Assembly (NCBI GenBank): GCA_027922465.2
Contig: BQMF02000175.1
Coordinates: 744,001 to 808,000 of the forward strand
Direction of reading: 5' to 3'
DNA: 64,000 nt
From: Turritopsis dohrnii
Lineage: Eukaryota; Cnidaria; Hydrozoa; Anthoathecata; Oceaniidae
In this document: piece by piece, positions 37,222-51,400 of the stretch
Numbering within the stretch: position 1 is the first letter of the stretch
Layout of the letters: each line of letters starts with the position of its first letter
Notes under the pieces: model-generated
The model's input: the letters and a program-made list of their open reading frames with translations, nothing else
Told to the model about the DNA's origin: nothing
Database searches by the model: none
Program-made: the position numbers and the translations under genes

Positions 37222-40200
37222 TCAAAATCGATCAAGGAGCGACAGCAAACGTCGTCTTTCAATTTCCGCGTTTTCTGATGTAGAAGAATCGCCAATATGG
37301 CCAGCATATTCTATGACAAAAAAATGAAGATGTCAATCTTCATGTAAACTTCCACTGTTTCGTAAAAACATCCAGAGGCCTTTTAAATAAGCATCTTCGA
37401 GTTAAGGGGTTGCATAGAATTCGCTTCACTTAAGGCGTAATATTTTCACTTAAGGCGTAATATTTTCATTTAAGACGTAATATTTTCAAAATAAACAAAA
37501 GAAGAAGAAAAAAGATCGCACCTCGCATAACCTGTTTGATTTGTTTCATCGAGCCACCATGTTGCCCTAGCAACGTCAGTACACGTGATTTAATCTATTA
37601 AAAGATTTTCACATAGCTACATGTCACAGATCTTCCCAAAAAATTAAGCTAGATTTCTAATTGGTGCATAGCCTTAAACAGTATAATAGGCTACAAGGTC
37701 GTACTCACCGAGGAGACGTTGGAACAACATACTTCTAACATCATACAGACCAACAGTTGCAGGATGAATAGACCAGCATCAAGTCTTTTCAAGTAAAAGC
37801 CATCCTCCATGACCTCGTCGATGACATCACCTTGTTCTTCCAGTTCCTGGATATGCAGAAAGAAGTATCCAATGCATAAGGCATGAAGGAGTTTATATAC
37901 TTTGAGAAATTTTACTCGGGCGACTAGTAAATAATGAGAAAAAGATAAAGAACAAACCAGGTGCAAATACTTATGAACGATATTCGCTCTTTCTTTTTGT
38001 TTGCAGCAAAAGATGAAGAAAGTAGGACTTAAAAATGGTAGGGCAAAATTTTGTCCCTTGCAAGAGATCTGGTCATTTAAACATGACTATTTCTTAAATT
38101 TCCAACAAGGTAAAAAGAACCAACAAAAAACTCCGGACAAGGTAAAAGAACCAACAAAAAACTTTTAAAGAAAGTTTGCACTGAAGAATCACATACATCT
38201 CTTTCACGTTCAATTCGTGCATCAGCATCTTGAACCCGTCTTTGATATTTGAAATATAATTCCATTAGACGATCCACCTATAATTAAAAGCATGAAAATT
38301 TAATTTAGAATCAAACCATGCCTATGGTTACTTCTCCTGTGACCATTAAGTCCGTAACTATCGGAGAATAACCTGACCATTCTGCATTATATCAAATGAA
38401 CTTTGACAAACAATAAGGGTGCATACAAATCTTTACTATCTTAAGAAGTGTACTATTTCTTTTAACATCTCTGACATCATGATACGAGAAGAAATACCTT
38501 CACGTGATCATCTTCAACATATTTCTGTATTAATCGAGAACGACTACTTCCCGATAAGTGTCTGAATAACGAAGCAATGATTGAACAGGAATGTTCTGCA
38601 GAAATGAAAAGAACCATCAGAGACCATTATGTGCGGAACGAAAAGTTCAATAACATCTGCAGAGAGATAACATTCATACAGGCACCACTTAAATCATGTC
38701 AATGTCAACAAGAACTTAATATGGCGAAACTGCAACTTAATCATGATCGCCATGGAAATGCAATGCAATCACCTTCTTGCTTATGGTCTTAATAAAATAC
38801 CCAGGGTTTCACTTTAACAACTTCAGCTCAATCATTAGAGATCCAGTTACGTCTATTAATATTAGCAAAGATATCACTGTGAAAAAGATAGAGTGGTTCC
38901 ATCTACTTACTTCAAAAAAATCTGTTTGAAAAATGTCTGAGCATAATATGAATTTCCATCGCAAATTCATTTGTGAGCAAAGGGCCAGACCACACGAAGA
39001 ACGTTTCAATGATACAAATACCGTAAGATAAAAATTCTCCTTAACGCTTCCTACCTTCACATTCCTCTTTGCTATTTCCAGTCTTCTTGTTTCTTTTTGG
39101 TGGCTATAAGCAGAGACATTTCAAATTTATACATCGCAGATAAAAAAAAAAAGAAAAGAAAAGAAGAAAAGAAAAAGGCAACCATTATCAATAGTGGCAA
39201 AAAAAGTAAACAGTGTGATGAATAGTTTTTGAACTCAATACGAACTACGATTATTAAAAACAAAAAACAAAAGTTTGTAAATTATGCAGCTATATCATTA
39301 TCTAAACAAGTGAACTGTGTTTGGAATATAACGGACACAGTATCTTGTTACACTCGGCTGTTTCGATGTCTTTTGTAGGTTCCTTCTAGAAGAAACTGAT
39401 GTTTTTGGCTAACCTCAGCATAATGGCATGTATCAGTAAAAAAAAACAGCTCTCATCTTCAAAATCAAAATTGCATTTTATTGATGACAAATCTGATACT
39501 AATTGTCAAAATGTGCCCTGTTCCATCACATGTGATGCTTATCAGATTACTGATTACTAAATATTTATTGAAAACGTCTTTTGAAAGTGAATATAAATTT
39601 ATGACGCAGGTTATGCCCAACTGGATATTTCCAATAACCCTGCAGGTCAACAAGCATAAACACAATTGGATCAGGATCGGTAACCATCGGTATCCTCAAC
39701 AGATGATACCACATTTACTGTGAAACTTACAAAACCCTTGAAAAGCCCTATGTGTGTTTCCTGTGGTTCACTATGACTATGGCAATGTTTTGACAGCCCA
39801 ACATATACAAATAACTAAATCTGAGACAATCTATGATTGTGTGTTAGCAATATTGATGCTTTAGTTCCCAGTAACGATTTGCAGAATCAAAACATGGTGA
39901 AAAAAATTTCAAGGTTGGTAATAATTTCCGATGGGAAAGTAATAGACGGGAATTCACGTTTCGTCAATATATTAGTTGCTTGTTTGAGAACTATCTTGAG
40001 AAGATTGGCAATGAGATTGGTGTTGCTTGTCAAAATTTGCAAAACAATTTCCGACGAGGAGCTGCTGTGTTAAAGATATATTATCGTTAATGCAGGTGAT
40101 GAAAGTTTTCATGTGTCCACATGAGAAGAGCCATATGTTTCTGAACTTTTTTTGCTTGATTTGTTTTGATTTGGAAATTTTGCAACTACCATTTTTCAAA

Positions 40201-43200
40201 TTTATTTTGAGTTTTGTCTATCATTTTACTGAGCTTCTACCTTGGTTTAGTTATCTAGTATTTATCCAGTTCAGCCTTGTCTGCTCATGGTTTTCTCATC
40301 CCATGCTAGTCTTGTTTTTCTATCACTGGCCACAGTTTGTTTTATATTCTATGATTGTTTGATATATATATATATATATATATAATTTAGTCTATTTTCT
40401 ATAAAGTCTTGTTTGCAAGTGTTTAGCCCTAACATCTGGCGTAATCCCTTGTGAATTTCATGTCACTTAACTTGGCAGAACAGATCCACCTTATCATTGC
40501 GTTGTCGTTACGTTTAAGTCGATTAACATCTTCTGTTTTAACAGGCCATGTTTCGCTACCGTGGAGGAGGATCCTGCGAACGCATGAGTTGTAGGCATGA
40601 CCTCATGAAGCACCCAAACTGAAAAGCATATTTGGGAGAAAATGTTCACTGCACATACAGGAATGTTTTGTTGGTGAATTTTTATCTATTAATAAAGCTA
40701 GCATTTATCCATTTGACGCAATTCTTGATTCGATTGGAAACGTATGAAAACAGATACTATCTTCCTGAAATCGATTCATGCATCCATAACATAATTCGCG
40801 CATCCATAATATAATTCGTGCATCCATAAAATAATTTGTGTATCCATAAGGAACGTAAGCCTTAAAGCATGGTTTCATTTTTAAATTCATGTTTAAGCAA
40901 ATTCATTTTTGTTTTCACTCTTGCCACTATTAATAATGGCTGCCAATATTTTTTCCCTCACCACAAAAAACGGACATCTAGCGCTTCGCTTATATATATC
41001 ATTATTTGAGAGAGACTTTTCACAAACACAGAAACCATTTTGATTTTAAGTCATCACGGTAGTCATAGAACCCTAATTTACGAAAAACATAACGTCAACA
41101 ATGGAGGAACCTTCATAAATAGCGGAAAAACACTTCGTAATCCCAGTATATCAACAAACTTGGCGCAATTGTCACCACCATCTTCGCCAGTCATCGCATA
41201 TGCCAATACCTTCAATGCACTCGCTCGACTCATTTTTTTTTCTCTACAAGAACCAATTACGATGTTATAAAAAATGACACAAGTGTCTATCAGAAGAGCA
41301 ATTCATTTTTTCAGACCTAACAAAATCTAATATCTCCATGACTGATACAACACTCCCTGCTTACATTAAAAAACTGACACATCACAACCACCTTAACTGT
41401 CATGACTACAAAAGCCCCTAGCAGTCCGCATCAAGGGAAGTGAAATGACTGGCTTCCAAAGCATACAGGAGATAATATAAGTTCCAAGGAGGGGTGTTTA
41501 AGCTGAGTCATAGACAAACCGCATACCTCAGCATTAGAATCATGAGTTGTAAACCTTCTCCTTTTAAGAATAACTCTTTGTTTGGGCCATGTAACAAGGA
41601 CGAACACAAGCAGTTGAATAAATTCTCCATATATTCCACCTCTTCTTGACTGTTTGGATTGTGACCTTTGTATGCCTATAAAATCAAGCCGAAAGATGAA
41701 CTTGCAGGAACAGCTGGACAACACCTATTAACATCATTACATAACCTACCGCTAATGCTTGCAACAAATTATCTACACCATTTGAGTCACCCACTAACTG
41801 ACGATTACCTAAAGCACATGAATGGTGTTTTGGATTTAAATGCGTCCACACTTCGTTATATGAAAGAGAAAGGAAAAATAAATATGGTCAGAAGGCTTTC
41901 TCCATTACGGACTTTTGATCAGACAAAAATACAATGGAAATAATGTTACCATCAGAGTTCTGAAGCATGATCGCCAGAATCTCACTGGCATACAATTTAT
42001 TACTGTCAAAACCACGTCTCTAATGAAAACAAAATGTTATAGAGAAAACTTTATAGACAAAAAAGAAGAACACAAAGGAAGTAAAAATTAATCGCTATAC
42101 TTTAAGTCTTTTTAAAAGCCATGTCAGTAACCCTTGTTGACCGGCAGTTTCGCAAATCTGTGGACGAAACTCTGCTATATTTTCAATGATTGCTAGGAAA
42201 GATACCATCACAAAACATCTCAGCTAACTGACGAACACAAGCAGTTAAATAAATTATCCATTATATTCCACCCTAATCACAACCCTAACTGGTAGCTTTA
42301 AGCAACCATTTCAAATCAAACAAGTCGCGTTGAAATTATAGGAGGCTCATCAGAGTTATTCTTTTTCATCTACATTTTTCTCCATAGAAATTTACTGTCA
42401 CCTAACAAATGTATAATTACCTAATGTATTATGTACACCATTAGCATCTTCTTTTTGTCTTTCGTCCATTCGCTGCAGGTTTTGCATTAATACTGACGTC
42501 AACTGAGCATTCACCTGAAAAATGACGTTATGTAGTGAGAAAAACACATTGACCTTTAAGAGATTGGTAGATATATAGGAGTAAAAGATGCTATTTAAAG
42601 ATGAAAATAGGTCACATACTAAAGCATCAACTAAAATGTTTGCTTCTTCTTCGCTTTCATTTAAGGTGTCGATATCGGTCAGTTCTTGAAGGAGGTCAAT
42701 GATGGCTATGGCAATATCTATGACAAAAACAGAAGCCAAATGTGAGCCTCTAAACAACAACTTTATATTATCAGTCTTTCTTGATTTGTTTAAAATGATC
42801 AACATTACCATTATATCAATCACTTGCTTCGTTGAAAATCTGTCCACCAAACTGTAGTACATACCTGAATTTTCATGGTTTAGTAAACCCAAGCAAGTGG
42901 CCACAGAATTAAATTTTACAAATATTTCGTAGTGTTCTGGCACAGTAGCAAGTACATGCAATTTCTGAATTTCTTCATGAAGTTCCAACTCAGACTCCAT
43001 AAATCTAAGGAAAAGAATCTTCAAAAGGAACAACTGGTAGAAAAGACACATTGCTGAAAAGAAGCATTGTCTCTTTCATACCCCAGAATAAGCAATTTTA
43101 ATAAGTTCAATATTTCTATCATCGTTATCATTTAAAGACAATACAAGAAAAGAAAACAAACATTCACTTTTGAGGTTGGTCAGGAAATTTTATTCTTGTT

Positions 43201-44347
43201 TCTTGATTTTTGGTGACCTTCTTTTCGAAACTTAAAATATATTTTTTAATTGTTGATTCATCAATGTCTTCACCCTGTACAAGAAAAAGAATTTCGGAAG
43301 AAATGTACCATAATGAATAACAAACTCTCACTAGAATGGCATTGCCATAATGCATGACACTGAATATTAAAAACAAATTTTTTTAAGGAAGATCAGTCTA
43401 GAACAGTAACTTTATGCATGCATCATCCTTTCCAACGTGCGTTACTTTAGACTGAAAGCAAATGAACCTTCTACCTCATCATCCTGTTCCACCAATGCTA
43501 GTAGTTTTTCTTTCTCCTCTTCAGTGATTGGTCCAGAGGTTGTCACTATAGGTTTTTTCTCTTTTTCCACTGGTTTTATCGAGTCGTTTGGAGGAGGAAT
43601 TTTAGCTAATTCTTGTGTAGGTGCCTTTTTTAAAATTTTTTTGAATTGATACTTATCTGTGTCACTCTCGTCAAATTTTTTCACTTTTCTTTTACGTTCA
43701 AACTGTTCTGGAACGCGACGTTTGCCACCAGTTTTAGGCTGGAAAATATCAACATGACATGATACATATTGATAACAATATTATAGATCATACTAGTAAC
43801 CCAGGCAAAATGTTTTGCAAGTTTTATTTTAAGAATATTGAAAATGCCACAAGGAAATGTAAATCATGGAATCTTCAACAGAAATTATTCCCATGTTACA
43901 GAGCATGAAAATTTGATCCAAAACATTTATGGAATCAACCCATCATAAGCAACTGTTACCGAGACATCATTGACCAAAGACTTCAATGACGTCACAGACC
44001 TGTCCTCAATAAATTTAGACCAAATTTGAAAAAAAAAAAAAATGGAAAAAAACCTCCTCGTCTACGTGCAACTAGGAAGAACTTGACAGTAAATTTTAAT
44101 TAAATAAAGTCACTCTCTAAAATAAAAGTGGTATGTACAACGTCAATTAGTCTATACAGATAAATCGTCACATGAAAACAACGAAAACTTGAAAGTTCAT
44201 ATTCAAAGAAACATTTGAATTATTTTCAAATTTCATTAAGATTCCTTTTCAAATATGTTTTTGTTTTTACTGATAAAAAAACCCATTAAATATAAAAAAA
44301 TATTTCAGGAAACATACCTGGTATTGTAGAAGTTCTCCAACATCCAT
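37222..44347 (-). CDS. CTNNBL1: Beta-catenin-like protein 1 (17 coding exons, 587 residues)
   Basis: Minus-strand exons in order: 44318-44347, 43475-43738, 43168-43274, 42865-43004, 42620-42717, 42421-42514, 42101-42192, 41950-42019, 41750-41808, 41527-41675, 41111-41243, 39055-39103, 38498-38595, 38197-38277, 37709-37846, 37522-37594, 37222-37310. Total 1764 nt, with frame kept at every GT-AG junction. Signature segments: MDVGELLQYQ start, FMESELELHEEI, DLLQELTDIDTLNESEEEA, DGVHNTL, ENLFNC...FLKGEGLQLM, DNCAKFVDILGLRSVFPLFM, VDRLMELYFKY, FYLKRLDAGLF, EYAGHIGD, and a RRRLLSLLDRF end. The lysine/arginine-rich N-terminal region supplies the nuclear localisation signal, and the rest is the armadillo-type repeat fold. 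Known role: nuclear partner of CDC5L/Prp19 in the spliceosome. Human CTNNBL1 is 563 residues, so the length fits. The exon at 41111-41243 uses a weak donor (AAG|GTTCCT). Confidence 0.96.
40430..40610 (-). pseudogene. LINE reverse transcriptase C-terminal scrap in a CTNNBL1 intron
   Basis: The minus strand reads RILLHGSETWPVKTEDVNRL then KRNDNAMIRWIC, the region after the catalytic core of RTE/L1-like reverse transcriptases. It is short and ends in a stop. It lies in the intron between the exons at 41111 and 39103, in the same orientation as the gene. Confidence 0.6.
40780..40850 (+). repeat. About 23-bp tandem repeat, 3-4 units (GCATCCATAA...)
   Basis: CATCCATAAAATAATTCGTG-type units repeat within a CTNNBL1 intron. 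A similar small array (24-bp units, CACTTAAGGCGTAATATTTT) lies at 37424-37490 in the last intron. Confidence 0.8.
40925..41005 (+). repeat. Dispersed 90-bp repeat, copy 3
   Basis: GCCACTATTAATAATGGCTG ... GGACATCTAGCGCTTCGC ... TATATATCATT. Same orientation as the 31.8 kb copy, within a CTNNBL1 intron and just downstream of the weak donor at 41110. Confidence 0.6.
43851..44030 (-). mobile_element. Helitron-like family 1, diverged internal relic in CTNNBL1 intron 1
   Basis: Matches the middle of the 59824-60319 copy (TTCCCATGTT.AGAGC, GAGACATCATT...CAAAGA, GACGTCACAGACC), with both ends lost. Confidence 0.6.
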
Positions 44348-45445
44348 TATCGATTTTGATTTAATATTTTCAATTTTTTCTTTATAAAGAATTAATCATT
44401 CATATTAAAACTAAATTGAACTTAAACTGGACCATAGCGCTTAAAGGTTGTCAGCTGTTTCTGTAAATTCGCTAAAAAATAGGTATTTTACCACACAAAA
44501 GGATTCCTGCAAATCAAGGTCCAATTGAATTTCAAAACATTTATTTCAACCATCTAATTCAACTATTGGATATCATTAGCTCATTGATGAAACAAGGCCG
44601 CCTATTGTGTGCTACAAACTGTTCGAAGATCAAGAGGATTATAAAATATCAACAGAATAATGCCAATGAATAAAATCTAATACAAACATAAAAGGAAACA
44701 CTTACACTCAAAGGCCTCCAAAGCATGCTTCTGATTAAAAAAGACACAAATCAATGACAAATCTATATTAAATGTATGTTATGAACATCAGGTTAATTTT
44801 GCTAGATCACTAATTAATGGATTAGCGGTTTTTTATTTATAGATGATTTCTTGCTATGTTTTGATGTTGTGCTAGAAAGGTACATGCTTTGTGTTGCACA
44901 TGTGTTTTGCAAGTAAGTAGCTACTGCTCTATTGTATTAAACTTACAGATTACTACTGTGTCAATTCTAAGTTAAGTCATCAGAGGATGTTCTTTTTTTA
45001 AATTTCACATTTTTTTGAATGCAAAATGCAGAAATCCCTAACTAGCATCTATCCTTTGCTTATATCTCATACACGTTTTCACTCATTAATGAAAGTTTTC
45101 AAAAATACCATGTCATTGAACAAATAAACATCTGTTAAATGATAACAAAAAAAATATGTATCACACAAACTAAGGAACCAACAGAAACAAATAATTATGA
45201 TGTCAGGCCAAACATCAAAGATTACATAGTTAAACCACAAGGACAATAAAGATATGAACAAATATCGCAGCGAATCTCTTCTATACTTATTATTGCTTTA
45301 ATTATTTCGTTCCATTTATAAATATGATTGTTTGAGTTCAGACCAGTGCAGTAATACTTCAACATTATTATGAGAGGTTCTCTGTGAACAACCATCCAGT
45401 TGGTTGATAGTTGGTTGGCTACATTCCATTATAACGGTTTCTTCA
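44348..45445. other. Gap between CTNNBL1 start and CIAPIN1 stop (CTNNBL1 promoter, CIAPIN1 3' UTR)
   Basis: About 1.1 kb. An ATTAAA on the minus strand near 45297-45303 could be the CIAPIN1 polyadenylation signal. No clear TATA box for CTNNBL1 was found. No other gene. Confidence 0.45.
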
Positions 45446-48400
45446 TTATGCCTGCAGATCAGGGTTAAGCTGTCGATCAGATAATGTAACTTGTTCACCC
45501 GGTTTAAATGGAGGCATTCCCAGATAAGGGCAACTTGCACAACGGAATGCATCACCAAGGTAACACTGAAAGCAGAGATACTTGATGTCCAATTAAGAAA
45601 ATAACAACAAATAACGTTTTCATTTATACCAAGTATACATAAATTTACATAAACAAATAATAAAAATAATTTAGTTAATTAAAGTATTGAAATAGTTTGC
45701 AAAAAGTTAATCCACCAGAGCACATTTTTAGAACACATTTCATAACGAATAAGCCAAATGTATATAAAAGATGACAACTTACACTGCCGCATGCAGACTT
45801 TTGAACAGGTGGAGCACTGCCATCTAATTCTTCCTTGAGTCCACATGTACTACAAACATGAAGAAAGAGTTATGGAAGTGATAAAAACAGTGGCTAAAAC
45901 TAAGAACTAAAACTGCTTCAAAATGCTTTGTACTATTGTAAAAAAAAAAAAAAATGTTATTGGTCCACTAGACCCAAGTTGTCCCAAGTTTCAGTTGAAA
46001 CTTAACAAAGTTAAACAAGCAAAAGTATTCAGCTTGTTTTTTTTATATTCATTGTAATACTGAATTTAACAAAATACTTCATGAAAAAGAACCCATTTTT
46101 TTATTCTTTTCACCCCTCCCAAGCCCAAATTCCTATTTTGACAAACCAATAGGCACTTCAAGGAGAGGGGCTACTATCCCATTATAATAAATTGAATAGC
46201 AAACGATTGAATAGCAAATTGAATAGCAAACGATTGAATAGTAAATTGAACAGCAAATGATCTTATTTGGGATATATAAATGTCAGTAAACTATAGATAG
46301 TAATCACCATCGACAGTTTACTGGAAGCCATGAGATTATGGTTGGCAAATATTCGTGCATAATGTATCACATTGATGGAAAATTTAAGCAAGCAATAAAT
46401 AATACATTTTTAATAATAGTAAAACAATAAAAAAACTTATAAATGAAATTGCAAAAACCTTGTGAATTTCCCTTTTATTTTATTTTATTTTCTTTTATTT
46501 TCCTAAACATTTGCATAAGTGATTTCCTCTAGGGCTGATGCAGAAATTGTTCAAGCCTTGAGGCTTCTAGTTGAGAATTAAAGTGTCAGGAGTGGTGTCA
46601 GTAAAATTGGAAAAAAGATTTTTTCTTCATATATTCCTTGTTTTAATGTAGGTAACACAAAAGAAATTTAATTTGAAAAAAAACACACATTAAAATGCCA
46701 CTTTGAAACATTGGTCTGAAACATTGAATAATTATGTGACGTCACTGAAGTATTTAAATTGAGCGAGTGTTCTTTGAAATTCAAGCAACAACTAAATATT
46801 TTTTGTCAAACTTTAATGAAGAACATGGTTATTTGTGCTGCTGTTGGATGTGACAGTGACTCAACCAAAGGATTGGACATCAGTTTGTCTAGATTACCTG
46901 AAAAACATACGGATATGTCACTTACAGTTTGAAGAATCATGTTTGGAAATAGATTTGAAGGTATAACTTTATAAGGAACTGTACTTTAGTGTTATATCTA
47001 CATTTTTTACTTTTTATGTGCTTGTGTTTTTTTGGTTATTTATTTTCATGTTTCTTTTCAAACTGGGCATTGAAATATTATTCCGTTTCACCGATTATTT
47101 CACTATCTTTTCATAGAATGAGCTATTGAACCTGCCGACAAGAACACTTAAACCAGATGCTATCCTAACTTAATTCAGTTACTCAAATGTGTAGTTGTTG
47201 CAGCCTCCCAACTACTCCCTGAGTCTACTTTGTAAGAGGTATTTTTTACATTATCTGCTTGTTCTACTTATTCTATTTATTTTATTTTATTTATTTGGTA
47301 TTGTTTTACTTGGCTAGCCTCACTCAGTTGCTATTGCATCTGCTTTCCAGGAAGGACCACGACTTAGGTTGGTAAGTATTTGACACTCTCATGAGTGACA
47401 CAAACCCAATCAAGGGCCTGTGCTCTTCTGGATGACTTCCTGTAACAACCGATGTATCACCTTCCCAATTTCCCTCACATGGCATGGGTCGACCCAGAGC
47501 TATGGTAAATTCACTTGGGCATGGTGAATCGCCACCAAGCCGCATGAATTACAAGAGTGATAACCACTACACTGCGGCACCATATCACAAAGTCTAAGCA
47601 GGAGTTTTCCATTTTTTTAGGATCTCGCTTGTGGGGTTGAAACAAGTGCAAAGTAGTTTCATGAAGAATGACAGAGAAACAATGTGGCTGTCCTATGTGC
47701 TGAAGCAAAAGGTGTAGGTGAAATTGTAAAATACGTGACCAAGTTGTACAAACTGAAGTGTCGATAACACCACGTGATAAAGAGATTCAGATTCTGGTAA
47801 AAGTGAATCTATTTCACTTCCTTCAATTTCGTCAAACCATGATCTGGATGGTAGTTTTCATTTCTCTGACGGAACAGCTTTCAGTTATAGTGATTGCTGA
47901 ACTCCTGCACCGATTTTATTGGAAATTGGAAAAATGTCAACTTCTAATTTGAATTATAATGCGATGACCAATGATCAACTCAATGTTGCACGTATTTTTT
48001 TCATTTTGATTCATAAAAAAATTTACTTTGAAATCTATTGTCTTTAATCGCACAAATTTCTTAACAACAAGAACAATCAATTCGCTTCAACATTTCCACA
48101 TTTGCATTATTGTATGTTGAGAACCCTCTGGCAAAGCAATTTTGTCAGCATCATCACAATCATTATCACATAATTCTGTGTGGACTTCTTCATGTTCTTT
48201 TTAGCAACTGGTTCAAAACTATATGGCTTTAAACCTCTAAAATTCTCTGTGAGATCCTAGATTAAAGACTCATTGCTACATTCTTCATCTTCACTAAGAA
48301 AAACCTCTTTACTCATAATTTTGAAAATGTGAAAAAATAATAAGCTCTTTGCAATCTCACTTACAAATAAAAATAAATGAAACGTCTTCAAAGACGGTTC

Positions 48401-51400
48401 ATAAATAATTAAAAATTCAATATCTTCGGAATTAAATAGAAAGAATGGAAATAGTAGATGACAGAGTTAAAAAAAAATCAAAAGTGTTGTGTTGTGTGTT
48501 CGAAATATAAACATCAGAAAATCAGAAATATGAGGATATTTCTCTTGAAAATGACTGTGTTCTAGAAGAAATTCCAAGTGAGGGATTCTCTGAAGCAACA
48601 TGTAATACCAATGGTTCTTAATAAAGGTGTTTTGTGGTGAAATGTTGTTCGTTTAGTTGAACCATAGCATTATTAGCTTAACCCTATATGGAAAAGATAC
48701 GTCCATATATGGGCATATTTTGAGAAGCTTTTCAAAAAAACCGCTTCCTCTTTTGACTTGTCATTCAAGAGATATCGAAGAAAGCTGCTGGAAGCCATTT
48801 TGTGAAGTGAAGTTTATGCCATTATTTGAAATAGCTTGTTTCGTTATTTGTAGGTCCGTTTGCTTAACATTTGAAATACCATGTGTAGAGGAGATGTGTG
48901 GGAGTGAATTGTGAAAGTTTTAAGGATTCTTTTCAAGGATTGCAATTACAAAATGCTCTTATTGTGTTGATAGTTTTATGGCAGCCATGTCTAACATTGT
49001 CGTGTTTTCAGTGCAGCTGTTATCTTCACGAGAAAACTTTATCAGTAATGTAACGATGACAAAAAGTTTTATGTTTACAGTGGCTAAAACAAACTGAATC
49101 ACTTTATTTTTAACTTGTGGGACATTTTCTTCCAGCTGTTAAAAAACTTTGAAACATCATGTTAAAAAACTTTCCAGTTTATGCAGGATTTTTGGTTTGG
49201 AGTTGTGTCAATCCAAAATTATGTATATTGACTACAGTGATGTTTTGAAAAATGTTTATGGAATTATTTTCAGGTTCGGAATTCCCGACCGAAAACCGAG
49301 TTACGTATTATGACATCACAAACCAAGTTACTAAGTTACTAACTTGGAAATTTTTAATTTTTAATTTTAATTTTTTTTTAATTTTTCTCGAGTTCCTAAA
49401 ACTCGGAAAATTTATTCTCGTAAAATTTTCCCGAGTTACTAACTCGGAGTTATTGTTTTGTTTTATTTTTTCCGAGTTACTAACTCGATAGTATTATGTT
49501 GCTTTAAAGGAATCGAGTTATTAAAGTTTTCAAAAATTTGCTACTATTTATCGTGTGTGCTTGATTTTCAAAATATTTTTCAAATATTGTAAGGGATATC
49601 TTCGAAAGTTCACTGGGAATAGTGTGAGTTTTTAAAAAAGGCAAAGTAGGCCAAATTTGAGGCAAATTTCGAAAATCGTTCAATTTTAATGAAAATTTAA
49701 TAGTGGAACAAGTTCGTACTGCTGATTTCAAATATGAAGGTCAAATTGTGGATAAGGTCAAATTGGGCCAAACTGGGACCAAATTTTGAAAATTGTTCAT
49801 TTTAATGAAAATTCTAGTGGAACAATTAAAATTGAATAAAATTGAACAATAATTATTGCCATTGAAATACCACTCCTAAGCTCTTATGTAAAAGCTTTCA
49901 TTTTGATACTGAGAAGCAATGATGTTTGACACATCTCTGTTCTATTTTCTAACAACATTACTTCGTTTATGCACATAAATAACTTTCTTTGAAAAAGCAG
50001 CTGCAAAAATGAATTTTAATAAATAAAAGAACAGAAACGCATTCTGTCACATGGCTAGTTTTGTTTTGATTTTGTGTTATGATCATGTGATCATTACAAT
50101 TTCATCCGTCAATAGGCTCCTTAATTGTTGGTAAAAAGAAGTTTACGACTGTCAGAACGTCTCGAAAGCTCAACTTCCATTGTTTTCAGTTATTAAGATG
50201 CATGGCGTTTAAATGTTGGAAACAAAAGAATTTAAAAATCGGCGCGAACATTTGAAATAGATTAGAGTTGCACAACTATACGGCCACCTGCATTGTACAC
50301 GCGGATATAACAAAAGATTTGAGGCCGATGTTATTCTATCTCTTTTCATATTTCTATGATTGAACTTTTGCTTATTATGCCATTACAAATGCAAAGTTAG
50401 ATCAGGTATTTTGTAAAATGAATAGAATTAAATCAGATTTGTGTCTTTGAATTTCTCGCAAAGGTATAAAGGTATCTTGGGATAAAAATGAGAACTGGAG
50501 GAAAGGAGGTGATATCAGTTCTTTTAATCCAGAACCTTATTCAGGTAGACGTACATGTGGAAATGATTTTGATCTTCTATTTATTATCAATATTTGTATG
50601 TTAGCATCAGCCTCAAATTCAATCTTACTTTTCTTAAATGATTTAAAAAAAACTTTCAATGGTTTTTTAATGACTCATTTTCTAAAAAAAAATGTCATAA
50701 TTTTCTTTACATTTTGTTGGACAGATCAATGTTGATTACCTTAATTCCCTGAAGATGTTACTTATGCAATGAAAAGCTTCGTGATTTTAAGAAAATATAT
50801 ACACTTTTTAAAAACATTTGCGTTTATTACTTTATATTAATTCCCTAAATTTTCGCTCATTATTTATTTTTGCGCACTCGGACCGCGCAAAAATAAAAAG
50901 GGTGCAAAAAAGGCCTATTTTCGCGCACTTGGATGTGCGAAAATTAATGGGTGCGCGAAATAGTAAAATTTCTTTTTATGGACATAAAAAAATTGTTAAA
51001 ACATTTCCAAACAACTTGCTCAAAACAACCCAAAAATTATAGTTACTCTTTGGTGCCTAGTAGACAGGGAAAACTCGATCAAGCAATTTTTAACCAAATT
51101 TCAAAGTTCTCACAAATTGGCTGGAAAAAAAACCCGAAACTTTTTATTTAACATTTTTTCATGTTGTGAAAGGATACATACCTAAACTTCAAAAAAGTTT
51201 TGAAAAAGTGAAATTTATGAGAAAGTATTAGTAAAATTTTGATTGATTTGACTGACAAAATTGACAAAATTTTCCCCGATGAAAAATTATCCCCGATAAG
51301 GTATATCTTGTTTCTGTCAAGAATTATCTATATACTAATTACTAGTGTACATCTGCTTTTTTCACGCATTCACTTTCTAAAATTTCGGGTCGCTTTTGCG

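Noticed and set aside
37261..37290. Match to the Helitron-like family 2 start (CAATTTCCGCG)
   Set aside because: It is the antisense of the last CTNNBL1 exon; the similarity ends after about 15 bases.
41668..41943. 91-codon plus-strand frame
   Set aside because: Overlaps antisense to CTNNBL1 exons at 41675 and 41750-41808, which are well supported.
47324..47545. 73-codon minus-strand frame
   Set aside because: Lies within the tRNA-derived SINE; coding is not needed to explain it.
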